DNA of 64,000 bases. Origin: Halorussus gelatinilyticus (GTDB lineage Archaea; Halobacteriota; Halobacteria; Halobacteriales; Haladaptataceae). Positions 8,591 to 16,484 of this stretch are shown here, piece by piece; position 1 is the first letter of the stretch; the number at the start of each line of letters is the position of its first letter. A program made the position numbers and the translations under genes. The stretch covers positions 2,914,001 to 2,978,000 of the forward strand of contig NZ_CP096658.1 in the NCBI RefSeq assembly GCF_023238445.1. The letters run 5' to 3'. The notes beneath the pieces are model-generated. The model saw only the letters and a list, made by a program, of their open reading frames with translations, ran no database searches and was not told where the DNA came from.

Positions 8591-8807
8591 CGGCGGCTCC
8601 TCGGCAATTGGGTCGGCTCTGCTTGAGTTGGCACAGCCCTCTCTCAGGTTAGTCGGACTGTCGGTCCGGGTACGTCGCCCGCGACCGCGCGAGGCGTCCG
8701 GGCGGGGTTCGCCCCGGCTTCGGATGTAAATCCTCGCGCCCCGGCGAGGGATTCGATAACGTTCGACGGTCAGTCGCCGCGTTCCGCCCGAAAATCGAGG
8801 GGCGACC
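8591..8807. other. Spacer between convergent genes
   Basis: GC-rich spacer between the convergent beta-propeller and metallo-hydrolase genes. A short inverted pair GGGGTTCGCCCC near 8702-8713 is the only local structure noticed. No gene is supported. Confidence 0.4.
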
Positions 8808-9641
8808 TCAAACGTCCACGCGGTCGCCGATTTCTACGATTTCCAACTTCCGGGGGTACTCGAAGCTCCGAACGTGGTCGTGGAGCGCGGTCGGGTCCGC
8901 GGTCAGGCCCTTCCACATGTCCCAGTGGCTCGGCAGGAAACGGTCGAACCGGAGGTCGCTCGCGGCCTCGACCGCCTGATTCTCGTCGTTGTACCAGCGC
9001 GTGCGCATCGGTTCGCGGGTCTCCTTGTCGGGAATCCGGCCGACGCTCCCGAACGCCAGCACGCCGAGGTCCACGTCGTACTCCTCGCCGATTCGGGCGA
9101 ACTCGTCGCTGGGCTTGGTGTCGCCGCCGTGGAAGAAGGTTCGGCCGTCGTACTCCACGACGTAACTGACCGGGTGGGTCGCGTCGGGGTCGTGGGCCGG
9201 TTCGACCGAGACGGTGAACGCGCCGACCTCGAAGGTGTCGCCCTCCGCGACTTCTTCGAGTTGGTCCTCGTCCACGTCCCACTCGTCGGTCCAGTTCTCC
9301 TCGGCGCGGGCGACCGCGAGGCTGTCGTCGGGCGCGTAGAAGGTCGCGCCGGTCGATTCGAGGATGGGCGCTTGGCTCGGGCCGTGGACGTGGTCGGTGT
9401 GTTCGTGGGTGGCCAGCACGGCGTCGGCCTCCGTTACGTCCGCGGGGTCGAACGGCACCGGCACCATCCGAATCGTGCGCGGCGGGTCGCCCAAACCGAG
9501 ATAGGGGTCGATGTAGAGCGTCGTGTCCCCGGCCTTGAGAACGAAGCCGTTACAGCCGAGGTACCAGACCGCGATGCCCTCCGGGTCGGCGTCTTCGACC
9601 GCGCGGGGGAGCCAGTCTCCCCAGTCGCTGTGGATTGCCAT
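8808..9641 (-). CDS. MBL-fold metal-dependent hydrolase (UlaG-like)
   Basis: A 277-residue metallo-beta-lactamase-fold enzyme. The zinc motif HxHxDH is present as THEHTDH (78-84), with further ligand candidates in EPAHDPDATHP (about 152-162) and the HGGD segment (FFHGGDTKPS). The opening (WYLGCNGFVLKAGDTTLYID) is typical of the UlaG / NAPE-PLD-like branch that hydrolyses lactones or phosphodiesters. The substrate cannot be told from sequence. It is transcribed alone on the minus strand and the next gene upstream (PRC-barrel protein) is about 57 bases away, so the two could be co-transcribed. Confidence 0.85.
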   Translation of the reverse strand: MAIHSDWGDWLPRAVEDADPEGIAVWYLGCNGFVLKAGDTTLYIDPYLGLGDPPRTIRMVPVPFDPADVTEADAVLATHEHTDHVHGPSQAPILESTGATFYAPDDSLAVARAEENWTDEWDVDEDQLEEVAEGDTFEVGAFTVSVEPAHDPDATHPVSYVVEYDGRTFFHGGDTKPSDEFARIGEEYDVDLGVLAFGSVGRIPDKETREPMRTRWYNDENQAVEAASDLRFDRFLPSHWDMWKGLTADPTALHDHVRSFEYPRKLEIVEIGDRVDV

Positions 9642-9698
9642 GTCGCTCAGTGGGCCGCAAAAAGAGGTAAGTGTTGTTCTTCGCGGCGAGGGTCGCGC

Positions 9699-11276
9699 TC
9701 AGAGGCTCCGCAGTCGGACGTAGTCGTCGTCGATTTCGGCGATGCGGTCGGGTTCGACCGAGTACGCGTCGTCGTCGTGGCCCTCCCACCCGAGTCGGGT
9801 CTTGACGCGCTGTGCGAGTCCGGGGTTCGGGTCCACGTACAGCATGTTCGCGTCCTCGTCTACCTCGGTGACGACGCCGACCTTCTCGTCGTTGGCGTCC
9901 CGCACGTCCTTGCCCACGTCGTGGTCGTCCAGCGTGACCGCCTCGTTTTCGACCATCGTCTCGTCGTCCAGCGTCTCCTCGCTCGCGCCGGCGACGCTCT
10001 CGTCGTGGGTCGGTTCGTCGCCCATCGCGGTGTCGGTCTCGGCTGCGGTGGTCTCGTCGGTCGTCGCGGTCGTCTCGTCCGTGGCGGCCGCTTCCTCCTC
10101 CGTGACCGTCTCGTCCTGCGCGATGCTCTCCTCGACGGTCCCGGTCCGCTCGGTCTCCGCGCCGGTCGTGACGCCCGCGACGGCGGTCTCGTCGCGGTCT
10201 ATCGCCACGCCTTCGACGCTCGTGCGCTCGCCCTCGCCGGCCTCGTCCACGGCGTCCGAACCGACGAGCATGCTCTCGACGAGAACGGACTCGATAGTCT
10301 CGCTGCTCACAAGTTCCTCGTCGGCGAACTCGAAGGTGAGTCGCTTGCGGTCCACGATTTCGTCCGTGACGAGACGGCGCTCGTAGAGGTGCGTCTCGAT
10401 GACGCCCTCGTCGGTGAACTCGCTCTCGACGTGGCCGCCCTCGATGACGTCCTCGGTCGCTATCTGGCCACCGAGGAGGTCGCTCTGGAGGATGTTGCGC
10501 TGGACGCCTTCGATGTCCACGCGGCTCTCCATCGTGTCCGACTCTACCGTCTCGGTCTCCTCGACGTCGTGGTCCACGACCCGGCTCTCGACGGTCATGC
10601 GCTCGATAATCTCGCGCGTGACCTCGCGGGTCTCGTCCACGTCCACGATGACGACCTCGCGCTCGGTCACGTCGATTTCCTCCACGTCGTCCTCCCACGC
10701 GGTACCCTCGCTGTCCTCGACGATGGCGACGCTCTCGTTCGCTTCCGTCTCGTCCCCGATGTGCATCCCGGTGATTTCGCGCCGGATCAGCTCGGTTTCG
10801 ATAACTTCGTCGCGGACGATTTCGCTCCCGACGACCTCGCTCTCGATGGTCTCGGTCTCACGGACCGTCTTCTCGATGACCTTCGTCTCGGTGATTTCGG
10901 TCTCGACGGTCTCGCCTTCGAGCAGGGCCTGCTCGACCTCCTCGTCTTCGAGCGTGGCGCGCTCGATGGCCTCGGTCCGGTCCACGAACTCGAACTGCTC
11001 GCGGCCCTCGCTCGGCCGGTCACCGTGCCGGACCAGCGCGAGTTCGTTCTCCTCGAGGTGGTCGTGGAACTCGTCCCAGTCGGTCTCCTCGACGTTCTCG
11101 TCCGAGTCGCCCTCGGGATAGTGGACGTACGGTTCTCGTTCGCCCGACTCGCTCGTCCGATAGGCGGGCTTCGACCCGCTCTCCTCTATCCACGACCGAA
11201 TCGTGTCTCTGTCTGTCGTTACGTTCGTTTCGCCGCCGCGGTCTCGGTCCGTATCGGTAGTTCTGTCGTCTGTCAT
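9699..11276 (-). CDS. Repeat-rich acidic protein with C-terminal PRC-barrel-like domain
   Basis: A 525-residue protein from ATG 11276 (MTDDRT). Residues 20-105 form an N-terminal domain (DTIRSWIEESGSKPAYRTSE, LEENELALVRHGDRPSEGRE). Roughly 110-345 is a long series of five-residue units with hydrophobic first and last positions (for example VETEI, IESEV, VRDEV, IETEL), which is expected to form an extended beta-helix-like solenoid. An Asp/Glu/Thr-rich disordered linker follows (about 350-450). The last 75 residues resemble a PRC barrel (DVGKDVRDANDEKVGVVTEV then LYVDPNPGL), a fold used for RNA or protein binding. There is no signal peptide. No function is known to me. Confidence 0.75.
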   Translation of the reverse strand: MTDDRTTDTDRDRGGETNVTTDRDTIRSWIEESGSKPAYRTSESGEREPYVHYPEGDSDENVEETDWDEFHDHLEENELALVRHGDRPSEGREQFEFVDRTEAIERATLEDEEVEQALLEGETVETEITETKVIEKTVRETETIESEVVGSEIVRDEVIETELIRREITGMHIGDETEANESVAIVEDSEGTAWEDDVEEIDVTEREVVIVDVDETREVTREIIERMTVESRVVDHDVEETETVESDTMESRVDIEGVQRNILQSDLLGGQIATEDVIEGGHVESEFTDEGVIETHLYERRLVTDEIVDRKRLTFEFADEELVSSETIESVLVESMLVGSDAVDEAGEGERTSVEGVAIDRDETAVAGVTTGAETERTGTVEESIAQDETVTEEEAAATDETTATTDETTAAETDTAMGDEPTHDESVAGASEETLDDETMVENEAVTLDDHDVGKDVRDANDEKVGVVTEVDEDANMLYVDPNPGLAQRVKTRLGWEGHDDDAYSVEPDRIAEIDDDYVRLRSL

Positions 11277-11415
11277 AATCCCCACCGTAAGAGAAGTCGG
11301 GACCAGCGAACTTAGGTCTCGTTGCCAAATTTCGTAGACGAACGCAGAGACGACTCTTCGGAGGTGAAAAGTATCGTCTCGACCGCCGCGGTCGAACCGG
11401 AAAAACGAGGTGCCC

Positions 11416-11817
11416 TCAGTCCTCGCAGCAACCGCTCGCTTGGTCGCCGAAATCGACCGCCAGCGGCTCCGAGATGGCCGTGTTGAGCGATTCGAGCCGC
11501 TGTTCGAGCGCCTCCTGAGCTTGGAGGTACTCGTCCATCACCGGCAGGGAGTGCAGTTCCTGCTGGGTCTCGCGGATCTTCTGGACGTCCTCTTGGGTGG
11601 CCTCGCCGGTCTGGCGCGCGAGCATGAACTCCTGGCGCATCTGCTCGAACTCCTGGACCTTCTCCTGGGCCTCGTCGTCCTGCTCGACGGCTTCCTTGGT
11701 CTCCTCGAAGCGCTGGTACTCGGGAGTCTGCGTGATAGCCTCGCCGAGTTCGCCCGCGAGTTCTTCGACGCGGGAGAGTTCCGTCGCCTCGCCGTCGGCC
11801 TCGGTTTCGATGCTCAT
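11416..11817 (-). CDS. YlbF/YmcA family protein
   Basis: A 133-residue mostly helical protein from MSIETEADG. The central block (LGEAITQTPEYQRFEETKEA and EKVQEFEQMRQEFMLARQTG) matches the YlbF/YmcA (DUF964) helical family, whose bacterial members assist RNA processing and biofilm control as complexes with an iron-sulfur cofactor. The C-terminal GCCED carries two adjacent cysteines, which could matter given that the bacterial complex binds metal clusters. A 22-residue upstream extension exists but has no family character. The archaeal role is unknown. Confidence 0.85.
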   Translation of the reverse strand: MSIETEADGEATELSRVEELAGELGEAITQTPEYQRFEETKEAVEQDDEAQEKVQEFEQMRQEFMLARQTGEATQEDVQKIRETQQELHSLPVMDEYLQAQEALEQRLESLNTAISEPLAVDFGDQASGCCED

Positions 11818-12036
11818 GTACGGGTTCGTTGGGACTGTGGAGTTTTCAACTTGCCGGATGCGTTGCCAATCGTCGTAGACCACGACCGCGGTCCCCGCCG
11901 GCCGCCGTCACTCGACGGTCGCGCGGAGGAGCGACCCTTCGGTCTGGTGAATCGTGTTGGCGTTTGGTGGGAACCGACGACGTTCTGTGGGGCGAAACGA
12001 AGCACGATCGAAACGCGGCCTGTCGCAGAACACCGT

Positions 12037-12045
12037 CCTTAAACG
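12037..12045 (+). promoter_or_regulatory. TATA box for dph2
   Basis: CCTTAAACG, 24-32 bases before the ATG at 12069, the spacing of a leaderless haloarchaeal promoter. It supports the chosen dph2 start over the longer upstream open frame. Confidence 0.55.
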
Positions 12046-12068
12046 TCCTCACCGACAAACCCACTTCC

Positions 12069-13127
12069 ATGAGCCAAGACAGCGAGTACAGCGAGGGAGA
12101 CCTCCGAAACACCGGCATGTCCCTCAAGCACGACCGGGAGTGGGACTACGAACTCGACCGCATCGTGGAAGCGGTCGAGGAGCGCGACGCCACCAAGGTC
12201 GGGCTACAGTTCCCCGAGGGGTTGAAGCGCCGCGGGCCGCAGGTCGCCGACGACATCCGCGCGCTGGTCCCCGACGACGTGACCGTGATGATTTCGGGCC
12301 AGCCCTGTTACGGGGCCTGCGACCTCGACACCTTCCTGATGAAGCGGACCGACGTGTTCGTCCACTTCGGCCACTCGCCGATGAAGAACACGGACAAGGT
12401 CATCTACGTCCCGCTGTTCTCGAACGTGGACGTGTTCCCAATCATGGAGGAGTCGCTAGAGGAACTCCCCGACCCGGAGGCGTCCGACGAGCGACCGAGC
12501 GTCGGTCTCGTCACGACCGCCCAGCACATGAACCGCTTCGAGGAGATGAAATCGTGGCTCGACGAGCGCGGTTTCGACGTTCGCACTCGGAAGGGCGACG
12601 ACCGCCTCACTCACGAGGGGCAGGTGCTGGGCTGTAACTACGCCAGCGCCGACATCGACGCCGACCACGTGCTGTACGTCGGCGGCGGGAAGTTCCACCC
12701 GCTCGGTCTCGCGATGGAGCATCCCGACAAGAAGGTCGTCATCGGCGACCCCGTGAACAACGTCGTCACGGTCGCGGACACGGAGAAGTTCCTGAAACAG
12801 CGCTACGCCTCGGTCCACAAGGCGATGGACGCCGAGAAGTGGGGCGTCATCTTCTGCACGAAGATCGGACAGGGCCGCTGGGAGCAGGCCGAGGAGATTC
12901 TGGAGGACAACGACGACGCCTACCTCATCACGATGGACGAGGTGACGCCCGACCGCCTCCGGAACTTCGACATGGACGCGTTCGTGAACACCGGTTGTCC
13001 GCGCATCACGACCGACGACGGCCCGCAGTTCCACAAGCCGATGCTCACGCCCGGCGAGTACGAAATCGCCGTGGGCAACAAACCGCTGGACGAGCTGAGT
13101 TTCGACACGTTCCACGGGACGTGGTGA
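12069..13127 (+). CDS. dph2: 2-(3-amino-3-carboxypropyl)histidine synthase (Dph2)
   Basis: This radical SAM-like iron-sulfur enzyme performs the first step of diphthamide synthesis: it transfers the aminocarboxypropyl group of S-adenosylmethionine to a histidine of elongation factor aEF2. It has 352 residues, the normal archaeal length. Three cysteines that can hold the 4Fe-4S cluster, one per subdomain, are visible: Cys84 in CYGACD (Cys80 also nearby), Cys189 in VLGCNYAS and Cys310 in NTGCPR. Their spacing resembles that of the structurally known archaeal enzyme. The start is supported by the TATA box at 12037. A T-rich stretch (CAGTTTTTATTC, near 13141) just past the stop may end transcription. 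Confidence 0.96.
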   Translation: MSQDSEYSEGDLRNTGMSLKHDREWDYELDRIVEAVEERDATKVGLQFPEGLKRRGPQVADDIRALVPDDVTVMISGQPCYGACDLDTFLMKRTDVFVHFGHSPMKNTDKVIYVPLFSNVDVFPIMEESLEELPDPEASDERPSVGLVTTAQHMNRFEEMKSWLDERGFDVRTRKGDDRLTHEGQVLGCNYASADIDADHVLYVGGGKFHPLGLAMEHPDKKVVIGDPVNNVVTVADTEKFLKQRYASVHKAMDAEKWGVIFCTKIGQGRWEQAEEILEDNDDAYLITMDEVTPDRLRNFDMDAFVNTGCPRITTDDGPQFHKPMLTPGEYEIAVGNKPLDELSFDTFHGTW

Positions 13128-13174
13128 GGGCGGTCTCCCCCAGTTTTTATTCTCCTCCGCGCGGCACACCCGAC

Positions 13175-13693
13175 GTGGTCGGTTTGGAACGCGGGACGGT
13201 CGAACTCTACCCCTCCGACCCGGAGTGGCGACGCCACTACGAGGCGGAGGTTCGACGGCTCGACGCCGTCGCTGGGGACCGCCTACTCGAGTACGAACAC
13301 GTCGGTAGCACCGCCGTCGAGGGGTTGGCCGCGAAACCCATCATCGACCTGCTGGCCGTCGTTCCCGACCTCGACACCGCCCGCGACCTCGTCCCGGTCC
13401 TCGAAGCCCACGGCTACGAGCACCGGCCGAACGACGACGTGCCGGGACGCCTCTTCTTCGCCAAGGGACCGCGGACCGACCGCACGCACTACCTCTCGCT
13501 CACCGAGCGCGACAGCGACTGCTACCGGGAGGCAGTCGCGTTCCGCGAGTATCTGCGCTCTCACCCCGAAACTGCGGCGGCCTACGAAGACCTGAAACGT
13601 GACCTAGCCGAGGCCCACCCCGACGACCGGGAGAGATACACTGCGGAGAAAAGCGAGTTCGTCCAGCGAGTCCTCCGGCGCGCGATGGCGTGA
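13175..13693 (+). CDS. GrpB family nucleotidyltransferase-like protein
   Basis: About 172 residues from a GTG start (GTG-GTC-GGT-TTG); a TTG three codons on is an alternative. The sequence ELYPSDPEWRRHYEAEV, EHVGSTAVEGLAAKPIIDLL and HYLSLTERDS is characteristic of the GrpB/UPF0157 family, which has the nucleotidyltransferase fold with a GS...KPIID-type motif. Family members occur alone or fused to dephospho-CoA kinase, and their substrate is unsettled. It lies 47 bases after dph2 on the same strand and may be co-transcribed. Confidence 0.88.
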   Translation: MVGLERGTVELYPSDPEWRRHYEAEVRRLDAVAGDRLLEYEHVGSTAVEGLAAKPIIDLLAVVPDLDTARDLVPVLEAHGYEHRPNDDVPGRLFFAKGPRTDRTHYLSLTERDSDCYREAVAFREYLRSHPETAAAYEDLKRDLAEAHPDDRERYTAEKSEFVQRVLRRAMA

Positions 13694-13780
13694 CTGTCGT
13701 GAGTGAAGCGACGACCGAGAAGCGCAGTCGGTCGGGGGTTGGTGGCTTCTCGTAGGTGTCGGGAGTCACCGATGAGAAAT

Positions 13781-14685
13781 TCAGAAGTTCGAGACGACTT
13801 CGGCCATACAGCCATCGCCGGGTTCGTGGTACGAGAAGTGGTCGGGCACGTAGTCCACGTTGTGGTCGTCGTAGTTCGCGGGCGGGGTGCCCTCGCAGTC
13901 CTCCTCGCCGACCGCGGAGTCGAACTCGGCCGTCGGGTGGGCCAGTTCAGCACGTCGTCGCCGTCCTTCCAGTAGTTGTCCACCGACTCGGCGGCGGCCG
14001 CGATGTCGTCGCCGAACTCGCCGTCCACTGCCACCGAGTCGTTGTCCGCCGCGGCACCGAGGAGCGTCGCCGACTTCACGAAATCCGATTTCCCGAACCC
14101 GTTGAGTGCCCGGAGGGTCGCGGGCACGACCCGACCGCCCACCGAGTGACCGACGAGGCGGATGCGCGCGCCGGTCCGCTCGCGGTAGTCGGTCAGGAAG
14201 TTGGCCAGTTTCTTGCCGTTGCGCTCGGCGATGTCCGTCGTCGGCCACCAGTTGTCCGTGCTGGTGTCCGAGTCGTAGCTGAACCCGACGACCGGGTGGT
14301 CGTAGCCGTTGTTCCGGAGCGAGCGCTTCACGGTGGCGAAGTGGTCCGGGGCGTCCTCGGGCGCGACGCGCCAGCCGTGGACCGAGACGAGAACCTCGTC
14401 GGGGTTCGCGGACCCGTAGCCGAGGATGTCGCCGACGGTGCTGTAGTCCCACTCGGTGTGGCCGTCGGTCAACTGGTCGCCGTGCAATCAGTGGATGTCG
14501 AAGTGACCGCGGGTCGTCGCGCGCGGGAAGTCCGCGGGACCGGTGATGTTGCCGTCGTCGCCCTCGAAGGCCGACGCCGACCCGACGAACCCGCCGAGGG
14601 CGACGGTGCCGGCGGCCGCGCGGAGGACGGCCCGCCGACCGACGCGGCCGGACGTGTCTTCGCGTCGTGTTTCGGACGAGTCCAT
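13781..14685 (-). pseudogene. Tat-exported alpha/beta hydrolase, broken by stop and frameshift
   Basis: The reading begins at 14685 with a Tat signal (RVGRRAVLRAAAGTVALG) and continues to HFDIH, where an in-frame TGA at 14490-14488 interrupts it. The same frame then resumes (HGDQLTDGHTEW) through a lipase/esterase-like alpha/beta hydrolase with a HGW segment and the nucleophile elbow GHSVGG. At about 13940 the frame breaks: DDVLNW continues in another frame as HPTAEFDSAVGEED and ends at 13781 with CMAEVVSNF. Restoring one G in TGGCCC mends the second break (WAHPTAE); TGG instead of TGA would mend the first. Two independent lesions point to a pseudogene, though the frameshift alone could be a sequencing slip. 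Confidence 0.8.
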
Positions 14686-14843
14686 ATTTCCAGATTCAAT
14701 CTGAATACATTAAATTTAAACGTTAGGTTTCTGACGTTATCCGGGTCGCGGGAGACGGCGAGCGCGGCGTCCGACCGCCCGGATATTACTGACGTGCATC
14801 TACCGAACCTTTTTGTATGAGTAATAGGTATGTGTTGGTAACG

Positions 14844-15239
14844 ATGAGCGCCACTCGCTCCGCGAACGTCCGCACCGCAATCGAACGCTGTCGAGTCGAA
14901 GACGCGACGCCCGTCAGCCTCGACGCAGACGCTCTGCCGACCGCACGAGACGACCTCCGGGACCTCAAGCGCGAACTCGACGCCGACGACCTCGTGGCCG
15001 CCCGCGTGGTCGTGGAGTCGTGCTTCGGCGAGGACTGCTCGTTCGCCACGCAGGACGAGGCCGACCGCGTGCGCGAGTACGTGAGAGTCGCCGCATTCCT
15101 CGGTGCCAGCACCGTCACCGTCGAGTTCGACGGCGTGGCCGACGAGTCCAAGGTCCGCCCCGCGCTGGCCGCGGTCGCCGAACGCGCCCGCCGCGAGGGC
15201 GTCACCCTCGACGTGGCCGGTCCCATCACGCTCGACTGA
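14844..15239 (+). CDS. Conserved haloarchaeal protein of unknown function
   Basis: A 131-residue soluble protein from MSATRS. A longer start at 14817 is possible, but a TATA-like CTTTTTGTA at about 14808-14816 is too close to it and well placed for the 14844 start. The visible sequence alternates helices and strands (RDLKRELDADDLVAARVVVE; AAFLGASTVTVEF). There are two cysteines in ESCFGEDCSF near residue 60. I do not recognise a named domain. It is divergent from the hydrolase pseudogene. Confidence 0.7.
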   Translation: MSATRSANVRTAIERCRVEDATPVSLDADALPTARDDLRDLKRELDADDLVAARVVVESCFGEDCSFATQDEADRVREYVRVAAFLGASTVTVEFDGVADESKVRPALAAVAERARREGVTLDVAGPITLD

Positions 15240-15399
15240 GAACGCTCTTTCGGACATATTCTCCTTTCCTCAAACCCCCATTTTGCTTTCTAGAGCAATA
15301 CATAGTTGTCTACCGGCGCGCACTCGGTGACCTACCGATTCTCTGGCGCGCGAGCGCGACGCGAACGCGCCGCACCCATCCGCTCGAGCGAGTGAGGAG

Positions 15400-15523
15400 G
15401 TTGGGGAGGCGTGAGGCGCACGCTCGATTCGACAGACCACCGGCAAACGCTCGGTGAACTCACCGGCCGGGTGGATGAAAGGGGCCGCGCCCTCGCGGGG
15501 TCTTTCGAAGCCGTCTCCCCAAC
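15400..15523. repeat. Structured dispersed element bounded by an inverted repeat
   Basis: This lies in the 377-base spacer 15240-15616, which has no gene. GTTGGGGA (15400-15407) and TCCCCAAC (15516-15523) pair perfectly and bound a GC-rich core. Inside, GAAAGGGGCCGCG...CGCGGGGTCTTTC (about 15478-15506) can fold as CCGCG/CGCGG with flanking GAAAG/CTTTC. Its edge TTGGGGAGGCGTGAGG resembles the edges of the repeats at 22309 and 44938. It is probably a non-autonomous dispersed repeat or a structured RNA; the function is unknown. Confidence 0.5.
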
Positions 15524-15616
15524 GTTCCCGGCGGTTCCGGTGACTGTTCTTCAGAAGAAAATCCCGAAGAAAATCGAACCCGAACGCTCACTTACGCCGA
15601 GCGTCTCCCCACGAGT

Positions 15617-16273
15617 ATGGACAAGGCCGCCTTGGAGCGCCGACTCTCGCGGGTCGAGGGGTTCGCGGACCCCCGCCTCGACTTGGAGCAGTACCCGACG
15701 CCCGCGGACCTCGCGGCCCACCTCGTCCACCTCGCCGGCGTGCAGGGCGACCTCGCCGGGAAGACCGTCGTCGATTTGGGCACCGGGACGGGGATGCTCG
15801 CGCTCGGGGCGGCGTTCCACGCTCCCGAACGGGTCCTCGCGCTCGACCGCGACCCCGCGGCGCTCTCGCAGGCCCGCGAGAACGAGCGCCGGGTCGCGGA
15901 GACGGCGGGAGACGAACCCGCGACCGACATCGAGTGGCTCCTCGCCGACGCGACCCGCGCGCCGGTCTGCCCCGCCAGCGCGCCCGGCGACCGCTCGAAC
16001 GCCACGGTCCTGATGAACCCGCCGTTCGGCGCGCAGTCGGGCAACGAACACGCCGACCGCGCGTTTCTGGCGACCGCGGGCGACCTCGCGGGCGTCTCCT
16101 ACTCGATTCACAACGCCGGGAGCCAGTCGTTCGTGGAGGCGTTCGCGGCCGACGAGGGCGGCGAGGTGACCCACGCGTTCCGCGCCGAACTGGAACTCTC
16201 GCGGCGGTTCGGCCACCAGACCAGCGAGCGGGAGGTACTGGACGCCGAGGTGTTCCGAATCGAGTGGAAGTGA
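15617..16273 (+). CDS. METTL5-family RNA N6-adenine methyltransferase
   Basis: A 218-residue Rossmann-fold methylase. It shows the family opening LEQYPTP (23-29), the SAM-binding motif I VVDLGTGTGMLALGA (51-65), an acidic motif II (LALDRDP, 74-80) and the catalytic NPPFG (134-138), which marks N6-adenine methylation. METTL5 relatives modify one adenosine of the small-subunit rRNA in eukaryotes, and the archaeal orthologues are thought to act on structured RNA. The start ATG 15617 gives the normal length. It stands alone on the plus strand, followed closely by a small membrane protein. Confidence 0.92.
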   Translation: MDKAALERRLSRVEGFADPRLDLEQYPTPADLAAHLVHLAGVQGDLAGKTVVDLGTGTGMLALGAAFHAPERVLALDRDPAALSQARENERRVAETAGDEPATDIEWLLADATRAPVCPASAPGDRSNATVLMNPPFGAQSGNEHADRAFLATAGDLAGVSYSIHNAGSQSFVEAFAADEGGEVTHAFRAELELSRRFGHQTSEREVLDAEVFRIEWK

Positions 16274-16309
16274 CGAAACGTTTTCAATCGCGCGTTCGTG
16301 GCGGCGAGC

Positions 16310-16456
16310 ATGGACGACCACCTCGAAACCAGAGTCCGGTTCGTCGGCGCTGGCGTGCAGACGTCGGTGTTCGGACTCGCCATCGTGGAGTACAGTTCCG
16401 CCGGCTTCGCGCTCGTCCTCCTCGGCACGCTCGTCACGCTCTGGGGTATCGTCTGA
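16310..16456 (+). CDS. Small membrane protein, 48 residues
   Basis: A short frame starting MDDHLETRVRFVGAGVQTS and continuing as a hydrophobic stretch to the stop (FGLAIVEY, then FALVLLGTLVTLWGIV). Two short membrane helices are likely. It begins 36 bases after the methylase stop and ends just before the convergent rhomboid gene. Codon use is GC-rich like the neighbours and the sequence has membrane-protein character, so I take it as real. Confidence 0.6.
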   Translation: MDDHLETRVRFVGAGVQTSVFGLAIVEYSSAGFALVLLGTLVTLWGIV

Positions 16457-16484
16457 GAGAAAATCGTTCACCGACGACCGGCCG

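Noticed and set aside
8874-11315. 813-codon plus-strand open frame across the MBL and PRC-barrel genes
   Set aside because: It spans two well-supported minus-strand genes and their spacer, so it is an antisense shadow created by GC-skewed codon third positions.
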